A stretch of DNA of 64,000 nucleotides from Rickettsiella grylli (GTDB lineage Bacteria > Pseudomonadota > Gammaproteobacteria > Diplorickettsiales > Diplorickettsiaceae): NCBI RefSeq assembly GCF_000168295.1, contig NZ_AAQJ02000001.1, forward strand, positions 576,001 to 640,000, given 5' to 3'. The stretch's first letter is position 1. Every line of letters begins with the position of its first letter. Under the pieces are notes generated by a model. It was not told the origin of the DNA. It ran no database searches and saw only the letters and a list, made by a program, of their open reading frames with translations. The position numbers and the translations under genes were made by a program. Shown piece after piece: positions 45,223 through 54,026 of this stretch.

Positions 45223-45432
45223 ATGAAGTGTTTAAATCCACATTGTGATTATGCTAAAACGCGTGTGATTAATTCACGTAAAACAGAGGAGGGAAAAAAA
45301 ATCTTACGCAGAAGACATTGTCCAAAATGTAATAAGCGTTATACCTCCATTGAATTATTAGCTTATTTTGGCTATCCCAATGCGAAAAAAAGAGCCGCTT
45401 TAAATGTGTTACTCGCAACCAACACGCATTGA
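45223..45432 (+). CDS. Zinc-ribbon protein, NrdR N-terminal-like
   Basis: A 69-residue protein with a zinc ribbon of two Cys pairs (CLNPHC and CPKC) around TRVINSRKTEEGKKILRRRH, the layout of the NrdR zinc-ribbon domain and similar to small phage activators of the Ogr type. The start at 45223 follows AGAGGA at 45209-45214 with spacing of eight; the open frame extends to 45151, adding 24 residues with no ribosome site. It lacks the ATP-cone of real NrdR. Probably a transcription regulator of the element. Confidence 0.55.
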   Translation: MKCLNPHCDYAKTRVINSRKTEEGKKILRRRHCPKCNKRYTSIELLAYFGYPNAKKRAALNVLLATNTH

Positions 45433-45603
45433 TCTGAACGATACAGTAATGAATGGGTGTTCATTTTGGATAATTCAATCGCGTGATATTTTGAATAAAT
45501 CCGGTTCGAACTCAATGATTATTATTTATTCTGTAAATTATATTACGCTTTTTAGGGAGATAATCTTTCTTATGGTTTAACAAAGCACGGGTAGGAAGAA
45601 AAT

Positions 45604-45885
45604 ATGATTTATACGTTATCGAAAACAGATAAGAAGAATCCAGGAACGACGGAAGCGATATTTTTTACTGAAACGAATTATAAAGGTGATGCATATATCG
45701 CGTATATCGGTTTTGAAGTCGATTTTGGAAAAGGATTAGTATATAAACCGGATCAGTTGAATGATCAGCTGAAGTCAGTAAAAACAGGTAATCTTTGTAA
45801 GCTAATGCTTTATGAGGATTATGGCTTAACGGGTTTGAGTGTTTCAGTGTGTCGATACAATAAACGTAATGGACCGTATTGGTAA
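45604..45885 (+). CDS. Beta/gamma-crystallin-like single-domain protein
   Basis: A 93-residue protein with a beta/gamma-crystallin-type pattern: an opening Greek-key strand FFTETNYKGDAYIAYIG, then the LNDQLKSVKTG segment resembling the (N/D)(N/D)xx(S/T)S calcium-binding signature, then CKLMLYEDYGLTG as the next key. This is one domain, with a shortened second motif. There is no signal peptide. GGAAG precedes the ATG. The function of bacterial proteins of this group varies (calcium binding, stress, secreted factors) and cannot be told from sequence. A strong stem-loop follows 85 bases downstream. Confidence 0.6.
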   Translation: MIYTLSKTDKKNPGTTEAIFFTETNYKGDAYIAYIGFEVDFGKGLVYKPDQLNDQLKSVKTGNLCKLMLYEDYGLTGLSVSVCRYNKRNGPYW

Positions 45886-45969
45886 CCGGTATCATTCGCG
45901 ATGGGAAAAAACACCCTATACACGATATATTATCCATTTACTTTTTGGTTTTCAAAAATTCTGACCGAT

Positions 45970-46001
45970 GAATCCTTCGGTTTAAAAATTCCGAAGGATT
46001 C
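45970..46001. terminator. Strong stem-loop, possible terminator
   Basis: Perfect 11-bp stem, arms 45970-45980 and 45991-46001 (GAATCCTTCGG with its complement), with a 10-base AT loop. It follows the crystallin-like gene. The run after the right arm (ACTTTCTGTT) is only weakly T-rich, so it may be a terminator or another structural element. Confidence 0.45.
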
Positions 46002-46070
46002 ACTTTCTGTTAACCGAACGGTTGATGGGGCCATCGAATGCATACCCCTATTTCGGTGAATAAAAAATAA

Positions 46071-46400
46071 GTCGCGCAAAAAGCGCGCAAAGTGATTGAA
46101 GTGGTCGATTTAATCGATGAAAATGGAATATAAGTCGTTGATTTAATGACGACTAATAAGAACGAAGACACTATCCACGTGTTGATTAACAGTCATCTAC
46201 TCGACATTAACGAACACGCATTCATCTTAAATGAAGTGATTTTAACCCACTGCACGGTTCATTTGTCTTCTCATTGATCGCAGGTAGATGCGCGTCCAGT
46301 CGAATTTAAACTGAACAAGATAAATGTGCCGTTAATGCTTGACCCGTGCTATCGCTGCGATTACTATACGCCCTGCGCGAAGATCTATCTTCGAAAATAA
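46071..46400 (+). pseudogene. Decayed gene of unknown identity at the right element boundary
   Basis: One frame reads as plausible protein for 110 codons broken by stops at 46131 and about 46278: VAQKARKVIEVVDLIDENGI, then a middle part containing HVLINSHLLDINEHAFILNE, then a C-terminal LDPCYRCDYYTPCAKIYLRK with several Cys. No other frame does as well. I do not recognise it. The right candidate attachment repeat (46183-46201) lies inside it. Apart from this and the stem-loop at 45970, the 568 bases from 45886 to the tRNA gene hold nothing I can name. Confidence 0.35.
46183..46201. repeat. Right candidate attachment repeat
   Basis: Nineteen bases, TGATTAACAGTCATCYACT, matching 40679-40697 with one mismatch (C there, T here) in the same orientation. 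It lacks the good inverted arms of the left copy. If these are attL and attR, the element between them is 5.5 kb. The similarity could also come from related coding remnants, since both copies lie in frames encoding an INSH motif. Confidence 0.4.
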
Positions 46401-46453
46401 TTGGAACGTTTAATCTTTAAAAACAGGTAATCGTTGCGGTTTATGGCTTAAAT

Positions 46454-46529
46454 TCCCCGATAGCTCAGTTGGTAGAGCAAATGACTGTTAATCATTGGGT
46501 CACAGGTTCGAGCCCTGTTCGGGGAGCCA
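46454..46529 (+). tRNA. tRNA-Asn (GUU)
   Basis: A 76-base cloverleaf with encoded CCA: acceptor arm TCCCCGA pairing with TCGGGGA, D-arm GCTCAGTTGGTAGAGC, anticodon arm AATGA-CTGTTAA-TCATT with anticodon GTT, and T-arm ACAGG-TTCGAGC-CCTGT. It stands alone before rplU. Its anticodon stem-loop shares 15 bases, on the opposite strand, with the left candidate attachment site. Confidence 0.97.
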
Positions 46530-46622
46530 ATAAATATAAATGAATAGTTTTTATAATAGAAAAGTGATATCGAATTAAAGCGAAGCATGGCGCTGTAGTA
46601 AGGTCCCTTTTGGAGAGAATAT

Positions 46623-46946
46623 ATGTACGCAGTTATTTCCTCGGGTGGTAAACAATATAAAGTCACTGAGGGCGAGATTATTAAACTTGAGAAGCTTTCA
46701 GCAGAAATTGGCGAAATGGTTGAATTTCCAGTCATGGTAGTGGCTAAAAAAGAGGGGGAAACGGGTAAAACCGATGTAAAAATAGGAACTCCCTATGTGG
46801 AAACGTCAAAAGTGAAGGCATCTATTATTGAACATGGTCGCAGCGATAAAATAAAGATTATTAAATTCCGTCGTCGTAAGCACCATAAAAAACAGATGGG
46901 TCACCGACAATCATATACAGCAGTAAAGATTACTGAGATTTTATAG
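46623..46946 (+). CDS. rplU: 50S ribosomal protein L21
   Basis: L21 binds 23S rRNA domain I. The 107-residue protein opens [18 protein letters not shown] and has the C-terminal [19 protein letters not shown] rRNA-binding signature. GGAGAG lies nine bases upstream. It is followed by rpmA after 14 bases, the universal L21-L27-Obg arrangement. Confidence 0.97.
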   Translation: MYAVISSGGKQYKVTEGEIIKLEKLSAEIGEMVEFPVMVVAKKEGETGKTDVKIGTPYVETSKVKASIIEHGRSDKIKIIKFRRRKHHKKQMGHRQSYTAVKITEIL

Positions 46947-46960
46947 AGGGGTTATCACGC

Positions 46961-47239
46961 ATGGCACATAAGAAAGCAGGCGGTAGTACACGCAATGGCC
47001 GCGATTCCCATTCAAAACGGCTGGGTGTAAAACACTTTGGTGGAGAATCTGTAAAGGCCGGAAATATTATTATCCGGCAACGGGGGACGCATTTTCATCC
47101 AGGTAAAAATGTAGGTCTTGGCAAAGATCATACCCTCTATGCGCTCGTGCAAGGTGAAGTTAAATTTACGCGTAAGGGTGCTCCATTACGGTGCTATGTG
47201 AATGTCGTTTCGACAGCGGAATCATCGAATACGGTGTAA
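46961..47239 (+). CDS. rpmA: 50S ribosomal protein L27
   Basis: L27 reaches the peptidyl transferase centre with its N-terminus. The 92-residue protein starts [20 protein letters not shown] and ends in the usual beta-domain with [27 protein letters not shown] precedes it. A terminator follows 32 bases downstream. Confidence 0.97.
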   Translation: MAHKKAGGSTRNGRDSHSKRLGVKHFGGESVKAGNIIIRQRGTHFHPGKNVGLGKDHTLYALVQGEVKFTRKGAPLRCYVNVVSTAESSNTV

Positions 47240-47257
47240 AACCAAGGAATTTTATAA

Positions 47258-48310
<1,053 letters not shown>

Positions 48311-48335
48311 ACATGCATTTTTAGTCGATTTAATT

Positions 48336-48638
48336 CTAGATTTCGGTGGTGGTTTGAGTGGGTTTGTTCATACAATATTTTAATGTCTTTCCCATTTTAA
48401 AATGAATTCGGTATTTTTCAGGCGCTAAAAAATGTTCTTTTGTTTTGGGATTAAAAGCAGAACGAGCTGCATTATAATGAAGTGAAAAACTTCCAAAACC
48501 ACGTATTTCTATTCGATGGCCTTGGTGTAATGTTTGTTCGAGTAATTGGATTAAATGTTCCACACTTTTTTTAACGGTAGAGGCCTGAAGTTGAGGGAAC
48601 TTGAGTATGAGTTGGTTAATAAGTTCTGATTTTAACAT
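48336..48638 (-). CDS. ihfB: Integration host factor beta subunit
   Basis: IHF-beta pairs with IHF-alpha to bend DNA sharply. The 100-residue protein starts MLKSELINQLILKF and includes the diagnostic GHRIEIRGFGSFSLHY and NPKT, the minor-groove-intercalating arm. The start at 48638 is chosen by homology and an AGGTG ribosome site; the open frame reaches 48692 but is unrelated upstream. IHF may also act on the integrative element in this window. Confidence 0.92.
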   Translation of the reverse strand: MLKSELINQLILKFPQLQASTVKKSVEHLIQLLEQTLHQGHRIEIRGFGSFSLHYNAARSAFNPKTKEHFLAPEKYRIHFKMGKTLKYCMNKPTQTTTEI

Positions 48639-48680
48639 GGATACACCTATAGAGTAAGCTTTGATTAAGCCAAAAAAACG

Positions 48681-49265
48681 ATGAAAATGCAATTACGTCA
48701 TCTACCTAATTTTATTACGTGTGCACGTTTTATCCTAATAGTTCCTATTTTATGGGCGTTGTTAGTACAGTCTTATTCGCTTGCGTTTTACTTATTTTTC
48801 ATAGCCGGTGTGAGTGACGGTTTAGATGGTTTGCTTGCTCGTTTTTTTAATTGGACAACGCCCCTGGGTGCTTTATTAGATCCTATCGCCGATAAACTAT
48901 TGCTGATGGGGAGTTTTATTGTGCTGGCTTATTTACAACAAATCCCTTTGTGGTTAACGATGACCGTGATAGGGCGCGATATTTGGATTATGGGCGGTGC
49001 TTTACTGTATCGCTATTGGGTCGGACCTTTAAACTACAAACCCGTTTGGATTAGTAAATTAAATACTTTTTTTCAATTAGTACTCGTGAGCGTATTGATT
49101 ATTAAATTAGCCTTTTTTGATATATCGAATGATCTTATTTTACAGATTACAAAAGCAGTTTTCGTGACCACCTTATTCAGCTTTATCCAATATACCTGGA
49201 TATGGTTTTGGCAAGCGGTTTATTATTTAAAGTTAGCGAGTAAAAAATTAAGCACTGAAGATTAG
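48681..49265 (+). CDS. pgsA: CDP-diacylglycerol-glycerol-3-phosphate phosphatidyltransferase
   Basis: PgsA makes phosphatidylglycerol phosphate, the committed step to phosphatidylglycerol and cardiolipin. The 194-residue membrane enzyme has the CDP-alcohol phosphotransferase motif DGLDGLLARFF followed by GALLDPIADK and several hydrophobic helices, as in the CDP-OH family. It could in principle be another CDP-alcohol transferase, but the start LPNFITCARFILIVPIL and gene size fit PgsA. Confidence 0.85.
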   Translation: MKMQLRHLPNFITCARFILIVPILWALLVQSYSLAFYLFFIAGVSDGLDGLLARFFNWTTPLGALLDPIADKLLLMGSFIVLAYLQQIPLWLTMTVIGRDIWIMGGALLYRYWVGPLNYKPVWISKLNTFFQLVLVSVLIIKLAFFDISNDLILQITKAVFVTTLFSFIQYTWIWFWQAVYYLKLASKKLSTED

Positions 49266-49311
49266 CGTCGTTGTTTAAATTTTTCTGAAATAACGCTCGA
49301 TGGAATAATTG

Positions 49312-50007
49312 ATGTCAACACAATTAATTTTGCCCATACAACCGCCCGATGCGCATAGTTTTGAAAATTTTTATCGAGGTCAAAATGAGGTTTTATTAGA
49401 TTGTTTACAACAATTTTCGTTAAGAAGAGGTGAATCTTATATTTATATTTGGGGGCATCCAGGGGCAGGGTGTACTCATTTATTACAGGCCTGCTGTCAT
49501 ACGGCGCAACAATACGGATTTTCGGTCGCTTATTTACCGTTAAGCACGTTAAAAAAAAATAATAGTAGCGAAATACTACGCGGTTTAGAATCAGTCGATA
49601 TGGTTTGTATTGATGACTTAGAGAGTGTTGTCAATGAGAGTTCGTGGGAAGAATCATTATTTCATTTCTATAATCGTTTACAAGAACAATCGCGTTATTT
49701 ATTGATAGCGGCCAAACATAATCCTCATCAATTAAATTTTTCGCTACCGGATTTAATCTCCCGTCTTTCCAGCGGTATTTTGTTTCAAGTGCACGCGCTC
49801 AATGAAGCAGAACGACTGATTGCTTTACAAGCGCGCGCGCGTTTAAGAGGTTTAGAACTTTCCGAGGAAGTGGGTCAATTTTTGTTATTCCGCCTTCCAC
49901 GGGATTCACAAGCACTTTTTTCTGCATTGATGCAATTGGATAAAGCAACGTTACGTTTAAAACGAAAATTAACGATTCCATTAGTCAAAACCATTTTAAA
50001 ACTATAG
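49312..50007 (+). CDS. hda: DnaA-related replication regulator Hda
   Basis: Hda works with the beta clamp to hydrolyse DnaA-ATP after initiation. The 231-residue protein has an N-terminal clamp-binding-like STQLILPIQPP, a Walker A variant GHPGAGCTHLLQA, a DDLES Walker B and an SRLSSGILFQVHAL sensor region. It lacks the DnaA DNA-binding domain, as Hda does. ATG at 49312 is taken; a TTG at 49309 also opens the frame. Confidence 0.88.
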   Translation: MSTQLILPIQPPDAHSFENFYRGQNEVLLDCLQQFSLRRGESYIYIWGHPGAGCTHLLQACCHTAQQYGFSVAYLPLSTLKKNNSSEILRGLESVDMVCIDDLESVVNESSWEESLFHFYNRLQEQSRYLLIAAKHNPHQLNFSLPDLISRLSSGILFQVHALNEAERLIALQARARLRGLELSEEVGQFLLFRLPRDSQALFSALMQLDKATLRLKRKLTIPLVKTILKL

Positions 50008-50017
50008 TTTTAAAATG
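49992..50017. terminator. Bidirectional terminator between hda and wrbA
   Basis: Perfect 11-bp inverted repeat, arms 49992-50002 (CATTTTAAAAC) and 50007-50017, four-base loop. It covers the hda stop codon and lies between two convergent genes. The stem is AT-rich with T tracts on both strands, so it could end transcription both ways. Confidence 0.5.
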
Positions 50018-50039
50018 AAACAATTCAACGGAAGTACGG

Positions 50040-50630
50040 CTAAGCTAATTTCAGTGCAATGTGAGCTAAACGCTTTCCTAGTGCGTGGCAAAGTCGTTTT
50101 TCTTCATCACTGATGGGATTTTTGCTCTCTTTTCCGGCCATATGCGTTGGCCCATAAGGTGTTCCGCCCGTTTTCGTCGTACTTAAATCAGATTCTGTAT
50201 AAGGAACGCCAACAATAATCATGCCAAGATGAATTAACGGGAGCATCATACTGAGCAACGTTGTTTCTTGTCCGCCATGGAGACTCGATGTGGAAGAAAA
50301 AAAGCCTGCGGGCTTGTTGACTAATTCGCCTGAAAACCAAAGACCGCTCAAACTATCAATAAAGTGCTTTAATGGGGCCGCCATATTACCAAAGCGTGTT
50401 GGGCTGCCTAAGGCAATACCGAGAGCACCACGGACATCTTCTAACGTGGCATAAGGCGGACCAGACGATGGAATTTTCTCTTCCAAGGCTTCACAGACAG
50501 TGGAAACAGGAGGGACGGTTCGAATTCTGACGTCTATATCGTCAATGGATTCTACGCCTCGAGCGACATATTGAGCCATTTTTGCGACGGAACCGTAGCG
50601 ACTATAATAAAGTACTAAGAGATAGGGCAT
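50040..50630 (-). CDS. wrbA: NAD(P)H:quinone oxidoreductase WrbA
   Basis: WrbA reduces quinones by two electrons using FMN and NAD(P)H, protecting against oxidative stress. The 196-residue flavodoxin-like protein begins MPYLLVLYYSRYGSVAKMAQ (FMN-binding loop) and contains PTRFGNMAAPLKHFID, STSSLHGGQETTLLSM and GTPYGPTHMAG, all typical. The start at 50630 fits the family; upstream in-frame codons add 15 unrelated residues. Confidence 0.93.
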   Translation of the reverse strand: MPYLLVLYYSRYGSVAKMAQYVARGVESIDDIDVRIRTVPPVSTVCEALEEKIPSSGPPYATLEDVRGALGIALGSPTRFGNMAAPLKHFIDSLSGLWFSGELVNKPAGFFSSTSSLHGGQETTLLSMMLPLIHLGMIIVGVPYTESDLSTTKTGGTPYGPTHMAGKESKNPISDEEKRLCHALGKRLAHIALKLA

Positions 50631-50661
50631 GAGATGGACTCCTTCAAAGCGTGATTTGATG

Positions 50662-50691
50662 TTGATGTAAATCATTATTCTATGGTATAAA
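50662..50691 (+). promoter_or_regulatory. Sigma-70 promoter for rpsB-tsf
   Basis: TTGATG (50662-50667) and TATAAA (50686-50691) are 18 bases apart, with a TGG just before the -10. A 5' leader of about 120 bases follows, ending in AATTGGAGAC ahead of the GTG start. Ribosomal protein S2 represses its own mRNA through such leaders in E. coli; here that is inference. Confidence 0.6.
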
Positions 50692-50820
50692 ACACCGCGC
50701 TGAAAAGTGCTATTTCACACACCTAAATGCGTTAAATTGTTTGAGGGTGGCTGTTTTTATTAAAAATAGTCTTCAAATAATGCGAGGTGGAGGCTTTAAC
50801 CCAATTGGAGACTATATAAC

Positions 50821-51609
50821 GTGTCAGCAACGGCAACATTAAGACAATTATTTGAGGCAGGGGTTCATTTTGGTCACAGAACGTGTTTTCGTGAACCTAA
50901 AATGATGCCCTATATTTATGGCGTACGGAATGGGATTAGTATCATTGATTTAGAGAAAACCCGTGAATATATTACTGAAGCGCTTCACTATATCGCTAAA
51001 ATAGCGGCTCGACCAGGGAGTAAGATTCTGTTTGTTGGAACAAAAAGGGCTGCGCGCGATTTAGTTAAAGAGCAGGCATTACGTTGTGGTATGCCTTATG
51101 TGAATCATCGTTGGTTAGGTGGATTACTTACAAACTACCGTACCATTCGTCAATCCATTAAACGACTTAAAGAATTAGAACTGCAAAGCAAAGATGGTCG
51201 TTTTAATCAATTAACCAAAAAAGAAGCACTGAATTTACAGCGGCAAATGGATAAGTTAGAGCGTAGTTTAGGGGGTATAAAAGACATGAGTGGTTTACCG
51301 GATGTCTTATTTGTTATTGATAGAGGATATGAACATATTGCTATCTGTGAAGCACAAAAATTAAAAATACCCGTCATTAGTATTGTTGATACAAACCATT
51401 CACCGGAAGGTATTGATTATGTTATTCCAGGTAATGATGATGCTTCACGAGCGATTACACTTTATACGCAGATGGTTTCAGAAACTATTTTAGAAGCGCG
51501 CGCTGAAGCGAAAAAAAGAGCGGATTTAACACGCGCTGAGGCAGAGAACGGCGAGAATCAAGTGCCTGAGCGGGCATCGACTAAATCTTCGGAAGAAAAA
51601 CAGGAGTAA
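50821..51609 (+). CDS. rpsB: 30S ribosomal protein S2
   Basis: S2 joins the 30S subunit late and is needed for S1 binding. The 262-residue protein has the family motifs [41 protein letters not shown] and [16 protein letters not shown]. It begins with GTG at 50821 behind TTGGAG. The C-terminal 30 residues are a charged extension ([20 protein letters not shown]). tsf follows after three bases. Confidence 0.97.
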   Translation: MSATATLRQLFEAGVHFGHRTCFREPKMMPYIYGVRNGISIIDLEKTREYITEALHYIAKIAARPGSKILFVGTKRAARDLVKEQALRCGMPYVNHRWLGGLLTNYRTIRQSIKRLKELELQSKDGRFNQLTKKEALNLQRQMDKLERSLGGIKDMSGLPDVLFVIDRGYEHIAICEAQKLKIPVISIVDTNHSPEGIDYVIPGNDDASRAITLYTQMVSETILEARAEAKKRADLTRAEAENGENQVPERASTKSSEEKQE

Positions 51610-51612
51610 GTC

Positions 51613-52512
51613 ATGACAATACGAATAACAGCTTCGATGGTTCAAGCGTTACGTGCACGTACAGGTGCAGGCATGATGGATTGTAAAAGAGCGCTGGAAG
51701 CATCAGCAGGTGATCTGGATCGGGCTGCTGAAGCAATGCGTAAGTCGGGCCAAATTGAAGCGGAGAAAAAATCACATCGTATTGCCGCTGAAGGTTTAAT
51801 TGTTATTAAATCAAAAACGGTTCAGGGGCCTGCTGTCATTTTAGAAATTAACTGCGAGACCGATTTCGTAGCCCGTGATGAAAATTTCAAACAGTTTGCT
51901 GAAAGGACGGCACAAAGTGCATTAGATTATGAGCTCACTGATTTAGCGCAGGTGTTAGCGTTTACGTTTCCCGATAGTTGCGAAAGTGTTGAAAAAACAC
52001 GTGAAAGCTTGGTGGCTCAATTAGGCGAAAATATTCAAGTAAGACGTTTGAAGGTTATTGCCGCACAAACCGATGGGGTATTAGGATCTTATGTCCATAG
52101 AGGACGCATTGGTGTGGTTGTCCAATTAAAGGGAGGCGACAACGAATTAGCAAAAGATTTAGCGTTACATATTGCCGCGAATAACCCGAGTGTAATCTCC
52201 GCTGATGACATTGCAGATCAAATTGTGGTGAAAGAACGAGAAATTCTCATGGCACAGCGGCAAGGTAGTGGTAAGCCAGAAGCCGTTATCGATAAGATGG
52301 TTGAAGAGCGGCTGGATAAATTTCGTGATGAGATGAGTTTATTGGGTCAAGCATTTATAAAAGATCCGAACCTACGCGTCGCCCAACTTTTAGAGAGCAA
52401 AGGAGCAAAGGTGATTGGATTTATACGGTTCGAGTTGGGTGAAGGTATTGAAAAACCACCCAGCGAAGATTTTGCCAAAGCTGTGCTGGCGCAAGTAAAG
52501 GACGCTTCTTAA
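51613..52512 (+). CDS. tsf: Elongation factor Ts
   Basis: EF-Ts exchanges GDP on EF-Tu. The 299-residue protein has the N-terminal UBA-like domain (VQALRARTGAGMMDCKRAL) and the TDFVARDENF segment that contacts EF-Tu. It is close to E. coli EF-Ts (283). The gap after it, 215 bases, is longer than elsewhere in this operon and is AT-rich; a new promoter for pyrH may lie there. Confidence 0.96.
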   Translation: MTIRITASMVQALRARTGAGMMDCKRALEASAGDLDRAAEAMRKSGQIEAEKKSHRIAAEGLIVIKSKTVQGPAVILEINCETDFVARDENFKQFAERTAQSALDYELTDLAQVLAFTFPDSCESVEKTRESLVAQLGENIQVRRLKVIAAQTDGVLGSYVHRGRIGVVVQLKGGDNELAKDLALHIAANNPSVISADDIADQIVVKEREILMAQRQGSGKPEAVIDKMVEERLDKFRDEMSLLGQAFIKDPNLRVAQLLESKGAKVIGFIRFELGEGIEKPPSEDFAKAVLAQVKDAS

Positions 52513-52727
52513 TACATCCAATACATTATTTATTTTTAGCTTATCGAACATTATTGTATTATTTCAATGGATTGAAAATAATTGAGTAAGTACATATCTA
52601 TTAAAGATAACTATGCAGGAGTATTGCATCTTGATAAGGCTTGATAATAAAAAAATAAATTAATCTCGGGCTAGAAACCGCGTGTGGCATAGGTTATTAT
52701 CCCATCTTTTAAGCGATATCGTTGACC

Positions 52728-53459
52728 ATGGTCTCTTCCTTAAAATATCGACGTGTTTTGTTAAAGCTCAGTGGTGAAGCACTTTGCGGAAACGCTTCAA
52801 AAATGTTGGATTCAGTTGAGTTGGATCGTATTGTGTCCGATATTGTTGCCGCCTCGGATTTAGGTGTGCAAATGGCTATTGTAATCGGCGGAGGGAATAT
52901 TTTTCGTGGTGAAACATTAGCACGGACGGGGATTGATCGGATCACAGGCGATCAAATGGGAATGTTAGGTACGATTATCAATGCATTAGCATTACGAGAT
53001 ACATTTGATAAGCATAAAAAAATAGCTAAAATCATGTCAGCTATTCCCATTACTGGCTTTGTCCCCTGTTTCGATCGATATAAAGCCATACGTTATTTAG
53101 AAAAGGGTTATATTGTTATTTTTGCAGGAGGAACTGGAAATCCTCTCGTGAGTACCGATTCTGCAGCGAGTTTACGAGGTATCGAAATGGGTGCTGAATT
53201 ATTACTGAAAGCGACACATGTTGATGGCGTCTATAGTGCTGATCCGAATAAAGAAGCGAAAGCGCGGTTGTACTCCTCGATTAGCTACGAAAAAGCCTTA
53301 GAACAAGAATTAGGCATCATGGATTTAACCGCATTTATGCAATGTCGCGATCATGATTTACCGCTATTGGTTTTTAATATTAAATGTAAAAATGCATTGC
53401 TTGATATTTTGCAAGGTAAACGTAAAGGCACCTTAGTGACTAAGAGGAATGAAAGATGA
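52728..53459 (+). CDS. pyrH: UMP kinase
   Basis: PyrH phosphorylates UMP to UDP. The 243-residue amino-acid-kinase-fold protein has RVLLKLSGEAL, VIGGGNIFRGE, FAGGTGNPLVSTD and DGVYSADPN. ATG at 52728 is used; TTG at 52722 is also in frame. Its stop overlaps the frr start by four bases (ATGA). Confidence 0.95.
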   Translation: MVSSLKYRRVLLKLSGEALCGNASKMLDSVELDRIVSDIVAASDLGVQMAIVIGGGNIFRGETLARTGIDRITGDQMGMLGTIINALALRDTFDKHKKIAKIMSAIPITGFVPCFDRYKAIRYLEKGYIVIFAGGTGNPLVSTDSAASLRGIEMGAELLLKATHVDGVYSADPNKEAKARLYSSISYEKALEQELGIMDLTAFMQCRDHDLPLLVFNIKCKNALLDILQGKRKGTLVTKRNER

Positions 53460-54016
53460 TAGGATCCATAAAATTAACAACCGAACAAGGGATGCAAAAA
53501 GCTTTAGAGGCGTTAAAAGCGAATTTAGCTAAATTGCGTACGGGTAGAGCTCATCCCAGCTTATTAGAACAATTACGGGTTCCTCAATACGGCGGTAAAG
53601 AAGTTCCGTTAAACCATGTGGCCAGTATTACTGTCGCAGATGCACGGACTTTATTAGTGACGCCGTGGGAAAAATCATTGATTCCCCTCATAGAAAAGAC
53701 CATTCTTCAATCTCATTTAGGCCTTAATCCGTTAACTGCAGGCAATGTTATCCGTGTTCCTTTAGCGCTATTAACGGAAGAACGTCGGCGTGATATGAGT
53801 AAATTAGTTAAGAAAGAAGCAGAAGATGCACGAGTATCCATTCGTAATTATCGTCAAGATGCGAATCATCAATTAAAAAACTTAGTAAAGAAAAAATTGA
53901 TTACGGAAGATGAAGAACGACGTGCTAAAGAGATGATCCAAAAAATGACTGATCGTAGTATTGTTGAAGTAGAAAAGATAGCTAAAGTGAAAGAAGAAGA
54001 ATTAATGCACATTTAA
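53456..54016 (+). CDS. frr: Ribosome recycling factor
   Basis: RRF splits post-termination ribosomes with EF-G. The 186-residue protein shows the long helical arms (KANLAKLRTGRAHPSLLEQL, and a LVKKEAEDARVSIRNYRQDA stretch) and YGGKEVPLNHVASITVAD. Length matches E. coli RRF (185). It is coupled to pyrH by a four-base overlap. Confidence 0.97.
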   Translation: MIGSIKLTTEQGMQKALEALKANLAKLRTGRAHPSLLEQLRVPQYGGKEVPLNHVASITVADARTLLVTPWEKSLIPLIEKTILQSHLGLNPLTAGNVIRVPLALLTEERRRDMSKLVKKEAEDARVSIRNYRQDANHQLKNLVKKKLITEDEERRAKEMIQKMTDRSIVEVEKIAKVKEEELMHI

Positions 54017-54026
54017 TTTGTACACT

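Larger units (their letters stand above)
40679..46201. mobile_element. Degraded phage-like integrative element
   Basis: About 5.5 kb between the two copies of a 19-base direct repeat. Contents: broken integrase, excisionase-like gene, divergent HTH/ParB-like regulator, two-gene replication module, small protein, zinc ribbon and a beta/gamma-crystallin-like gene. There are no capsid, tail, packaging or lysis genes. Int is broken, so it cannot move by itself. Boundaries depend on the repeat being an attachment site; if it is not, the element may extend to the tRNA-Asn gene. Confidence 0.55.

Noticed and set aside
46448..46735. 95-codon minus-strand frame across the tRNA-Asn gene and rplU start
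   Set aside because: It reads through a tRNA on the wrong strand; such frames are commonly mis-annotated near tRNA genes.
52513..52727. Small RNA or riboswitch in the tsf-pyrH gap
   Set aside because: The 215 bases are AT-rich with no convincing stem set or conserved motif that I can name.
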